Shown in pieces: positions 47,401 through 59,800 of a DNA stretch of 64,000 nt (its first letter is position 1; the number at the start of each line of letters is the position of its first letter). Under the pieces are notes generated by a model that made no database searches, was not told the origin of the DNA, and saw only the letters and a list, made by a program, of their open reading frames with translations. This DNA comes from Galeopsis tetrahit (taxonomy: Eukaryota; Streptophyta; Magnoliopsida; Lamiales; Lamiaceae), in NCBI GenBank assembly GCA_963675135.1, contig OY776125.1:64803441-64867440 (forward strand), in the 5' to 3' direction. The position numbers and the translations under genes were made by a program.

Positions 47401-50400
47401 GAGGTAATGATTATTATTATGTTTTAAAATATATTATACTACCGTTGATTTTTTTTTTTAATTGGAAATGCAACGCTTATGGAAGTGCGGTGGTTAGGGA
47501 CAGGGGCTGAGATTGTTGTTTTTTCCTCTGTTTGAGTTGTATGCGGTCAAAGGTGATCAACTCGATTACTCTTTATCTTTGACATTTACTGTTTTATTTT
47601 TTATGTTTGACATTGATCTACTTGATTACTCTTCTATTTTTTATGTTTGATGTATTTGATTACTCTTCTATTTTATATATTCAAATGTACATGTGTCTAA
47701 AATCACAATTAATATATGAAGCATGGAAACGTTGTATATTAATATGAAGTAACTCTACATCAAATGTCACTATACTATTTGTTAGTGCTCGTTGTTACTC
47801 TTGTATATATATATATAGATATAGTTAACAAATTTATTAAACATTTGTGCAATTTTAAAATGGCTTACGTTCCCTCCCTAATTACAGCGTTCCAACTATG
47901 CATAAAAAATGCAATTAGAGTATTGATGGCCATGTGTAATTCAATGATGTTTGAAGAAGTTTCTTCCCCAGCCATGAAATCAACAATTAGCATCTATAGT
48001 TGTCTTAACACTCAAATGGACGCGTCCCTTTCGGCTATCTCTCACCACACATATCTAGGGTTTGTAAGCTCGCTGATCCGTAATTTCAATATGAATAGGA
48101 CTCTTCCTGTTGATTAAGGAAAATATATTTGCTTATTTTGTCTTCCTGGAGCCTTAAATAGAAAATCCTTGTGTGAATTCGTCAGAAGTTGTATGTCATT
48201 GCAAGGTTTAAGATTTCATTATCGATTTAAAACTGTAGACGAATTGAAACTTCATATATCACGCAAACATGTGACGTGTAAAACATGTCTCACCTGCAAT
48301 TTACCAATTCCAAACTTCATTGTTTCTTGTCATATCTACGTCTTAGAAACAAATCGACTTTTAATTTGTTGTTCAAATGGAGCTAAAAGGAAAGAGGTAA
48401 TGATTATTATTATGTTTTAAAATATATTATACTACCGTTGATTTTTTTTTTAATTGGAAATGCAACGCTTATGGAAGTGCGGTGGTTAGGGACAGGGGCT
48501 GAGATTGTTGTTTTTTCCTCTGTTTGAGTTGTATGCGGTCAAAGGTGATCAACTCGATTACTCTTTATCTTTGACATTTACTGTTTTATTTTTTATGTTT
48601 GACATTGATCTACTTGATTACTCTTCTATTTTTTATGTTTGATGTATTTGATTACTCTTCTATTTTATATATTCAAATGTACATGTGTCTAAAATCACAA
48701 TTAATATATGAAGCATGGAAACGTTGTATATTAATATGAAGTAACTCTACATCAAATGTCACTATACTATTTGTTAGTGCTCGTTGTTACTCTTGTATAT
48801 ATATATAGATATAGTTAACAAATTTATTAAACATTTGTGCAATTTTAAAATGGCTTACGTTCCCTCCCTAATTACAGCGTTCCAACTATGCATAAAAAAT
48901 GCAATTAGAGTATTGATGGCCATGTGTAATTCAATGATGTTTGAAGAAGTTTCTTCCCCAGCCATGAAATCAACAATTAGCATCTATAGTTGTCTTAACA
49001 CTCAAATGGACGCGTCCCTTTCGGCTATCTCTCACCACACATATCTAGGGTTTGTAAGCTCGCTGATCCGTAATTTCAATATGAATAGGACTCTTCCTGT
49101 TGATTAAGGAAAATATATTTGCTTATTTTGTCTTCCTGGAGCCTTAAATAGAAAATCCTTGTGTGAATTCGTCAGAAGTTGTATGTCATTGCAAGGTTTA
49201 AGATTTCATTATCGATTTAAAACTGTAGACGAATTGAAACTTCATATATCACGCAAACATGTGACGTGTAAAACATGTCTCACCTGCAATTTACCAATTC
49301 CAAACTTCATTGTTTCTTGTCATATCTACGTCTTAGAAACAAATCGACTTTTAATTTGTTGTTCAAATGGAGCTAAAAGGAAAGAGGTAATGATTATTAT
49401 TATGTTTTAAAATATATTATACTACCGTTGATTTTTTTTTTAATTGGAAATGCAACGCTTATGGAAGTGCGGTGGTTAGGGACAGGGGCTGAGATTGTTG
49501 TTTTTTCCTCTGTTTGAGTTGTATGCGGTCAAAGGTGATCAACTCGATTACTCTTTATCTTTGACATTTACTGTTTTATTTTTTATGTTTGACATTGATC
49601 TACTTGATTACTCTTCTATTTTTTATGTTTGATGTATTTGATTACTCTTCTATTTTATATATTCAAATGTACATGTGTCTAAAATCACAATTAATATATG
49701 AAGCATGGAAACGTTGTATATTAATATGAAGTAACTCTACATCAAATGTCACTATACTATTTGTTAGTGCTCGTTGTTACTCTTGTATATATATATAGAT
49801 ATAGTTAACAAATTTATTAAACATTTGTGCAATTTTAAAATGGCTTACGTTCCCTCCCTAATTACAGCGTTCCAACTATGCATAAAAAATGCAATTCGAG
49901 TATTCATGGCCATGTGTAATTCAATGATGTTTGAAGAAGCTTCTTCCCCAGCCATGAAATCAACAATTACCATTTATAGTAGTCTTAACACTCAAATGGA
50001 CGCGTCCCCTTCGGCTATCTCTCACCACACATATCTAGGGTTTGTAAGCTCGTTGATCCGTAATTTCAGTATGAATAGGTTTCTTCCTGTTGATTAAGGA
50101 AAATATATTTGCTTATTTTGTCTTCTAGGAGCCTTAAATAGCAAATCCTTGTGTGAATTCGTCAGAAGTTGTATGTCATTGCAAGGTTTAAGATTTCATT
50201 ATCGATTTAAAACTGTAGACGAATTGAAACTTCATATATCACGCAAACATGTGACGCGTAAAACATGTCTCACCTGCAATTTACCAATTCCAAACTTCAT
50301 TGTTTCTTGTCATACCTGCGTCTTAGAAACAAATCGACTTTTAATTTGTTGTTCAAATGGAGCTAAAAAGAAAGAGATAATGATTATTATTATGTTTTAA

Positions 50401-53400
50401 AATATATTATATTACCGTTGATTTTTTTTTTTTAATTGGAAATGCAACGCTTATGGAAGTGCGGTGGTTAGGGCCAGGGGCTGAGATTGTTGTTTATTCC
50501 TCTGTTTGAGTTGTATGCGGTCAAAGGTGATCAACTCGATTACTCTTTATCTTTGACATTTACTGTTTTATTTTTTATGTTTGACATTGATCTACTTGAT
50601 TACTCTTCTATTTTTTATGTTTGATGTATTTGATTACTCTTCTATTTTATATATTCAAATGTACATGTGTCTAAAATCACAATTAATATATGAAGCATGG
50701 AAACGTTGTATATTAATATGAAGTAACTCTACATCAAATGTCACTATACTATTTGTTAGTGCTCGTTGTTACTCTTGTATATATATATAGATATAGTTAA
50801 CAAATTTATTAAACATTTGTGCAATTTTAAAATGTCTTACGTTCCCTCCCTAATTACAGCGTTCCAACTATGCATAAAAAAAATGCAATTAGAGTATTCA
50901 TGGCCATGTGTAATTCAATGATGTTTGAAGAAGCTTCTTCCCCAGCCATGAAATCAACAATTAGCATTTATAGTAGTCTTAACACTCAAATGGACGCGTC
51001 CCCTTCGGCTATCTCTCACCACACATATCTAAGGTTTGTAAGCTCATTGATCCGTAATTTCAGTATGAATAGGTCTCTTCCTGTTGATTAAGGAAAATAT
51101 ATTTGCTTATTTTGTCTTCTAGGAGTCTTAAATAGAAAATCCTTGTGTGAATTTGTTAGAAGTTGTATGTCATTGCAAGGTTTAAGATTTCATTATCGAT
51201 TTAAAACATGTAGACGAATTGAAACTTCATATATCACGCAAACATGTGACGCGTAAAACATGCCTCACCTGCAATTTACCAATTCCAAACTTCATTGTCT
51301 CTTGTCATATCTGCGTCTTAGAAACAAATCGACTTTTAACTTGTTGTTCAAATGGAGCTAAAAAGAAAGAGATAATGATTGTTATAATGTTTTAAAATAT
51401 ATTATATTACCGTTGATTTTTTTTTTTTTAATTGGAAATGCAACGCTTATGGAAGTGCGGTGGTTAGGGCCAGGGGCTGAGATTGTTGTTTATTCCTCTG
51501 TTTGAGTTGTATGCGGTCAAAGGTGATCAACTCGATTACTCTTTATCTTTGACATTTACTGTTTTATTTTTTATGATTGACATTGATCTACTTGATTACT
51601 CTTCTATTTTTTATGTTTGATGTATTTGATTACTCTTCTATTTTATATATTCAAATGTACATGTGTCTAAAATCACAATTAATATATGAAGCATGGAAAC
51701 GTTGTATATTAATATGAAGTAACTCTACATCAAATGTCACTATACTATTTGTTAGTGCTCGTTGTTACTCTTGTATATATATATAGATATAGTTAACAAA
51801 TTTATTAAACATTTGTGCAATTTTAAAATGGCTTACGTTCCCTCCCTAATTACAGCGTTCCAACTATGCATAAAAAATGCAATTCGAGTATTCATGGCCA
51901 TGTGTAATTCAATGATGTTTGAAGAAGCTTCTTCCCCAGCCATGAAATCAACAATTACCATTTATAGTAGTCTTAACACTCAAATGGACGCGTCCCCTTC
52001 GGCTATCTCTCACCACACATATCTAGGGTTTGTAAGCTCGTTGATCCGTAATTTCAGTATGAATAGGTTTCTTCCTGTTGATTAAGGAAAATATATTTGC
52101 TTATTTTGTCTTCTAGGAGCCTTAAATAGCAAATCCTTGTGTGAATTCGTCAGAAGTTGTATGTCATTGCAAGGTTTAAGATTTCATTATCGATTTAAAA
52201 CTGTAGACGAATTGAAACTTCATATATCACGCAAACATGTGACGCGTAAAACATGTCTCACCTGCAATTTACCAATTCCAAACTTCATTGTTTCTTGTCA
52301 TACCTGCGTCTTAGAAACAAATCGACTTTTAATTTGTTGTTCAAATGGAGCTAAAAAGAAAGAGATAATGATTATTATTATGTTTTAAAATATATTATAT
52401 TACCGTTGATTTTTTTTTTTTAATTGGAAATGCAACGCTTATGGAAGTGCGGTGGTTAGGGCCAGGGGCTGAGATTGTTGTTTATTCCTCTGTTTGAGTT
52501 GTATGCGGTCAAAGGTGATCAACTCGATTACTCTTTATCTTTGACATTTACTGTTTTATTTTTTATGTTTGACATTGATCTACTTGATTACTCTTCTATT
52601 TTTTATGTTTGATGTATTTGATTACTCTTCTATTTTATATATTCAAATGTACATGTGTCTAAAATCACAATTAATATATGAAGCATGGAAACGTTGTATA
52701 TTAATATGAAGTAACTCTACATCAAATGTCACTATACTATTTGTTAGTGCTCGTTGTTACTCTTGTATATATATATAGATATAGTTAACAAATTTATTAA
52801 ACATTTGTGCAATTTTAAAATGTCTTACGTTCCCTCCCTAATTACAGCGTTCCAACTATGCATAAAAAAAATGCAATTAGAGTATTCATGGCCATGTGTA
52901 ATTCAATGATGTTTGAAGAAGCTTCTTCCCCAGCCATGAAATCAACAATTAGCATTTATAGTAGTCTTAACACTCAAATGGACGCGTCCCCTTCGGCTAT
53001 CTCTCACCACACATATCTAAGGTTTGTAAGCTCATTGATCCGTAATTTCAGTATGAATAGGTCTCTTCCTGTTGATTAAGGAAAATATATTTGCTTATTT
53101 TGTCTTCTAGGAGTCTTAAATAGAAAATCCTTGTGTGAATTTGTTAGAAGTTGTATGTCATTGCAAGGTTTAAGATTTCATTATCGATTTAAAACATGTA
53201 GACGAATTGAAACTTCATATATCACGCAAACATGTGACGCGTAAAACATGCCTCACCTGCAATTTACCAATTCCAAACTTCATTGTCTCTTGTCATATCT
53301 GCGTCTTAGAAACAAATCGACTTTTAACTTGTTGTTCAAATGGAGCTAAAAAGAAAGAGATAATGATTGTTATAATGTTTTAAAATATATTATATTACCG

Positions 53401-56400
53401 TTGATTTTTTTTTTTTTAATTGGAAATGCAACGCTTATGGAAGTGCGGTGGTTAGGGCCAGGGGCTGAGATTGTTGTTTATTCCTCTGTTTGAGTTGTAT
53501 GCGGTCAAAGGTGATCAACTCGATTACTCTTTATCTTTGACATTTACTGTTTTATTTTTTATGATTGACATTGATCTACTTGATTACTCTTCTATTTTTT
53601 ATGTTTGATGTATTTGATTACTCTTCTATTTTATATATTCAAATGTACATGTGTCTAAAATCACAATTAATATATGAAGCATGGAAACGTTGTATATTAA
53701 TATGAAGTAACTCTACATCAAATGTCACTATACTATTTGTTAGTGCTCATTGTTATTCTTGTATATATATATATAGATATAGTTAACAAATTTATTAAAC
53801 ATTTCTGCAATTTTAAAATGGCTTACGTTCCCTCCCTAATTACAGCGTTCCAACTATGCATAAAAAATGCAATTAGAGTATTGATGGCCATGTGTAATTC
53901 AATGATGTTTGAAGAAGTTTCTTCCCCAGCCATGAAATCAACAATTAGCATCTATAGTTGTCTTAACACTCAAATGGACGCGTCCCCTTCGGCTATCTCT
54001 CACCACACATATCTAGGGTTTGTAAGCTCGTTGATCCGTAATTTCAGTATGAATAGGTCTCTTCCTGTTGATTAAAGAAATATATTTTCTTATTTAGTCT
54101 TCTAGGAGCCTTAAATAGAAAATCCTTATGTGAATTTGTTAGAAGTTGTATGTCATTGCAAGGTTTAAGATTTCATTATCGATTTAAAACTGTAGACGAA
54201 TTGAAACTTCATATATCACGTAAACATGTAACGCGTAAAACATGCCTCACCTGTAATTTACCAATTCCAAACTTCATTGTTTTTGTCATATCTGCGTCTT
54301 AGAAACAAATCGACTTTTAATTTGTTGTTCAAATGGAGCTAAAAATAAAGAGGTAATGATTATTATTATGTTTTAAAATATATTATAATATCGTTGAAAT
54401 TTTTATTTTTTTTAAATTGGAAATGCAACGCTTATGGAAGTGCGGTGGTTAGGGTCGGGGCTGAGATTGTTGTTTATTTCTCTATTTGAGTTGTATGTGG
54501 TCAAAGGTAATCAACTCGATTACTCTTTATCTTTGACATTTACTGTTCTATTTTTTATGTTTGACATTGATCTACTTGTTTACTCTTCTATTTTTCATGT
54601 TTGATCTATTTGATTACTCTTCTATTTTATATATTCAAATGTACATGTGTCTGCAATCACAATTAATATATGAAGCATATGGAAACTGTGTATATTAATA
54701 TGAAGTAACTCTACATCAAATGTCACTATACTATTTGTTAGTGCTCGTTGTTACTCTTGTATATATATATAGATATAGTTAACAAATTTATTAAACATTT
54801 GTGCAATTTTAAAATGGCTTATGTTCCCTCCCTAATTACAGCGTTCCAACTATGCATAAAAAATGCAATTAGAGTATTGATGGCCATGTGTAATTCAATG
54901 ATGTTTGAAGAAGTTTCTTCCCCAGTCATTAAATCAACAATTAGCATCTATAGTTGTCTTAACACTCAAATGGACGCGTCCCTTTCGGCTATCTCTCACC
55001 ACACATATTTAGGGTTTGTAAGCTCGCTGATCCGTAATTTCAATATGAATAGGACTCTTCCTGTTGATTAAGGAAAATATATTTGCTCATTTTGCCTTCT
55101 AGGAGCCTTAAATAGCAAATCCTTGTGTGAGTTCGTCAGAAGTTGTATGTTATTGCAAGGTTTAAGATTTCATTATCGATTTAAAACTGTAGACGAATTG
55201 AAAATTCATATATCACGCAAACACGTGAGGCGTAAAACATGCCTCACCTGTAATTTACCAATTCCAAACTTCGTTGTTTTTGTCATATCTGCGTCTAAGA
55301 AACAAATCGACTTTTAATTTGTTGTTCAAATGGAGCTAAAAAGAAAGAGGTAATGATTATTATTATGTTTTAAAATATATTATACTACCGTTGATTTTTT
55401 TTTTTAAATTGGAAATGCAACGCTTATGGAAGTGCGGTGGTTAGGGCCAGGGGCTGAGATTGTTGTTTATTCCTCTGTTTGAGTTGTATGCGGTCGGTGA
55501 TCAACTCGATTACTCTTTTTCTTTGACATTTACTGTTTTATTTTTTATGTTTGACATTGATCTACATGATTACTCTTCTATTTTTTATGTTTGATGTATT
55601 TGATTACTCTTCTATTTTATATATTCAAATGTACATGTGTCTAAAATCACAATTAATATATGAAGCATGGAAACGTTGTATATTAATATGAAGTAACTCT
55701 ACATCAAATGTCACTATACTATTTGTTAGTGCTCGTTGTTATTCTTGTATATATATATATAGATATAGTTAACAAATTTATTAAACATTTGTGCAATTTT
55801 ACAATGGCTTACGTTCCCTCCCTAATTACAGCGTTCCAACTATGCATAAAAAATGCAATTAGAGTATTGATGGCCATGTGTAATTCTATGATGTTTGAAG
55901 AAGTGTCTTCCCCAGCCATGAAATCAACAATTAGCATCTATAGTTGTCTTAACACTCAAATGGACGCGTCCCCTTCGGCTATCTCACACCACACATATCT
56001 AGGGTTTGTAAGCTCGTTGATCCGTAATTTCAGTATGAATAGGTCTCTTCCTGTTGACTAAGGAAAATATATTTTCTTATTTAGTCTTCTAGGAGCCTTA
56101 AATAGAAAATCCTTATGTGAATTTGTTAGAAGTTGTATGTCATTGCAAGGTTTAAGATTTCATTATCGATTTAAAACTGTAGACGAATTGAAACTTCATA
56201 TATCACGCAAACATGTGACGCGTAAAACATGCCTCACCTACAATTTACCAATTCCAAACTTCATTGTTTCTTGTCATATCTGCGTCTTAGAAACAAATCG
56301 ACTTTTAATTTGTTGTTCAAATGGAGCTAAAAAGAAAGAGATAATGATTATTATTATGTTTTAAAATATATTATACTACCGTTGATTTTTTTTTTTAATT

Positions 56401-56573
56401 GGGAATGCAACGCTTATGGAAGTGCGGTGGTTAGGGCCAGGGGCTGAGATTGTTGTTTATTCCTCTGTTTGAGTTGTATGCGGTCAAAGGTGATCAACTC
56501 GATTACTCTTTATCTTTGACATTTACTGTTTTATTTTTTATGTTTGACATTGATCTACTTGATTACTCTTCTA

Positions 56574-56808
56574 CTCCCTCCGTCCGCCTATAAGCTTCCC
56601 GTTACTTTTTGACACACAGATTAAGAATAGTGATTAAATAATATATATTAGTACAAGTGATGTGATTGGAAGAATGAGAGAGATAGAGAGAAAAAGTAAA
56701 ATATAAAGTGATGTGTAAGAAAAAGTACTTACCAAAAAAGGTATGGGAAGCTTATAGGCAGACAGACCAAAATGGTAAAATGGGAAGCTTATAGGCGGAC
56801 GGAGGGAG
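56574..56808. mobile_element. Stowaway-type (Tc1/mariner) MITE in a satellite unit
   Basis: The insert is 235 bp with terminal inverted repeats starting ctccctccgtccgcctataa at the left and mirrored at the right (ttataggcggacggagggag). It sits after a TA (56572-56573); the right flank reads AA where the satellite expects TA, consistent with a TA target duplication plus one change. A second inward copy of 'gggaagcttataggc' lies at 56746-56760. There is no coding sequence. Confidence 0.9.
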
Positions 56809-59800
56809 AATTTTTTATGTTTGATGTATTTTATTACTCTTCTATTTTATGTCTAAAATCACAATTAATATATGAAGCATGGAAACGTTGTATATTAATA
56901 TGAAGTAACTCTACATCAAATGTCACTATACTATTTGTTAGTGCTCGTTGTTACTCTTGTATATATATATAGATATAGTTAACAAATTTATTAAACATTT
57001 GTGCAATTTTAAAATGGCTTACGTTCCCTCCCTAATTACAGCGTTCCAACTATGCATAAAAATTGCAATTAGAGTATTGATGGCCATGTGTAATTCAATG
57101 ATGTTTGAAGAAGTTTCTTCCCCAGCCATGAAATCAACAATTAGCATCTATAGTTGTCTTAACACTCAAATGGACGCGTCCCCTTCGGCTATCTCACACC
57201 ACACATATCTAGGGTTTGTAAGCTCGTTGATCCGTAATTTCAATATGAATAGGTCTCTTCTTGTTGATTAAGGAAAATATATTTGCTCATTTTGCCTTCT
57301 AGGAGCTTTAAATAGCAAATCCTTGTGTGAGTTCGTCAGAAATTGTATGTTATTGCAAGGTTTAAAATTTCATTATCGATTTAAAACTGTAGACGAATTG
57401 AAAATTCATATATCACGCAAACACGTGAGGCATAATACATGCCTCACCTGTAATTTACCAATTCCAAACTTCATTGTTTTTGTCATATCTGCGTCTTAGA
57501 AACAAATCGACTTTTAATTTGTTGTTCAAATGGAGCTAAAAAGAAAGAGGTAATGATTATTATTATGTTTTAAAATATATTATACTACCGTTGAATTTTA
57601 TTTTTTTTAAAATTGGAAATGCAACGCTTATGGAAGTGCGGTGGTTAGGGCCAGGGGCTGAGATTGTTGTTTATCCCTCTATTTGAGTTATATGCTGTCA
57701 AAGGTAATCAACTCGATTACTCTTTTTCTTTGACATTTACTGTTTTATTTTTTATGTTTGACATTGATCTACATGATTACTCTTCTATTTTTTATGTTTG
57801 ATGTATTTGATTACTCTTCTATTTTATATATTCAAATGTACATTTGTCTAAAATCACAATTAATATATGAAGCATGGAAACGTTGTATATTAATATGAAG
57901 TAACTCTACATCAAATGTCACTATACTATTTGTTAGTGCTCGTTGTTATTCTTGTATATATATATAGATATAGTTAACAAATTTATTAAACATTTGTGCA
58001 ATTTTACAATGGCTTACGTTCCCTCCCTAATTACAGCGTTCCAACTATGCATAAAAAATGCAATTAGAGTATTGATGGCCATGTGTAATTCTATGATGTT
58101 TGAAGAAGTGTCTTCCCCAGCCATGAAATCAACAATTAGCATCTATAGTTGTCTTAACACTCAAATGGACGCGTCCCCTTCGAATATCTCTCACCACACA
58201 TATCTAGGGATGTAAGCTCGCTGATCCGTAATTTCAGTATAAATAGGACTCTTCCTGTTGATTAAGGAAAATATATTTACTCATTTTGCCTTCTAGGAGC
58301 CTTAAATAGCAAATCCTTGTGTGAGTTCGTCAGAAGTTGTATGTCATTGCAAGGTTTAAGATTTCATTATCGATTTAAAACTGTAGACGAATTGAAACTT
58401 AATATATCACGCAAACATGTGACGCGTAAAACATTCCTCACCTGCAATTTATCAATTCCAAACTCATTCTTTCTTGTCATATCTGCGTCTTAGAAACAAA
58501 TCGACTTTTAATTTGTTGTTCAAATGGAGCTAAAAAGAAATAGATAATGATTATTATTATGTTTTAAAATATATTATACTACCGTTGATTTTTTTTTTTT
58601 AAAATTGGAAATGCAACGCTTATGGAAGTGCGGTGGTTAGGGCCAGGGGCTGAGATTATTTTTTATTCCTCTGTTTGAGTTGTATGCGGTCAAAGGTGAT
58701 CAACTCGTTTACTCTTTATCTTTGACATTTACTGTTCTATTTTTTATGTTTGACTTTGATCTACTTGATTACTCTTCTATTTTTTATGTTTGATGTATTT
58801 GATTACTCTTCTATTTTATATATTCAAATGTACATGTGTCTGCAACCACAATTAATATATGAAGCATGGAAACGTTGTATATTAATATGAAGTAACTCTA
58901 CATCAAATGTCACTCTACTATTTGTTAGTGCTCGTTGTTACTCTTGTATATATATATATATATATAGATATAGTTAACAAATTTATTAAACATTTGTGCA
59001 ATTTTAAAATGGCTTACATTCCCTCCCTAATTACAGCGTTCCAACTATGCATAAAAAATGCAATTAGAGTATTGATGGCCATGTGTAATTCAATGATGTT
59101 TGAAGAAGTTTCTTCCCCCGCCATGAAATCAACAATTAGCATCTATAGTTGTCTTAACACTCAAATGGACGTGTCCCCTTCCGCTATCTCTCACCACACA
59201 TATCTAGGGTTTGTAAGCTCGCTGATCCGTAATTTCAGTATGAATAGGACTCTTCCTGTTGATTAAGGAAAATATATTTTGCTCATTTTGCCTTCTAGGA
59301 GCCTTAAATAGCAAATCCTTGTGTGAGTTCGTCAGAAGTTGTATGTCATTGCAAGGTTTAAGATTTCATTATCGATTTAAAACTGTAGACGAATTGAAAA
59401 TTCATATAGCACGCAAAAATGTAACGCGTAAAACATGCCTCACCTGTAATTTACCAATTCCAAACTTCATTGTTTTTGTCATATCTGCGTCTTAGAAACA
59501 AATCGACTTTTAATTTGTTGTTCAAATGGAGCTAAAAAGAAAGAGGTAATGATTATTATTATGTTTTAAAATATATTATAATATCGTTGAATTTTTATAT
59601 TTTTTAAATTGGAAATGCAACGCTTATGGAAGTACGGTGGTTAGGGCCAGGGGCTGAGATTGTTATTTATTCCTCTATTTGAGTTGTATGCGGTCAAAGG
59701 TAATCAACTCAATTACTATTTATCTTTAACATTTACTGTTCTATTTTTTATGTTTGACATTGATCTACTTGATTACTCTTCTATTTTTCATGTTTGATCT

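Larger units (their letters stand above)
40760..53817 (+). repeat. Higher-order repeat region with units of types V, F and G
   Basis: Type V (gaagtttcttcc, aatatgaataggactc, cttcctggagcc, acgtgtaaaac) occupies anchors 40917, 41910, 43892, 44883, 46867, 47860 and 48850. Type F (attcgagtattc, attaccattt, ggtttcttcc, gagataatg) occupies 42900, 45875, 49840 and 51828. Type G (atgtcttacg, seven-A run, aaacatgtagac) occupies 50832 and 52820. The order is VVF VVF VVVF G F G. Offsets are 2973-2977 bp for VVF and 1988 bp for FG. Confidence 0.85.
27774..56573 (+). repeat. ~1-kb satellite array, block C
   Basis: Anchors lie at 27952, 28946, 29945, 30932, 31927, 32925, 33926, 34916, 35911, 36901, 37896, 38924, 39921, 40917, 41910, 42900, 43892, 44883, 45875, 46867, 47860, 48850, 49840, 50832, 51828, 52820, 53818, 54814 and 55804. 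Periods are 987-1001 bp except 1028 bp at 37896-38924, where a 33-bp duplication sits. All units face the same way. Units fall into a few variant types arranged as higher-order blocks. The Stowaway MITE interrupts the last unit. Confidence 0.97.
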
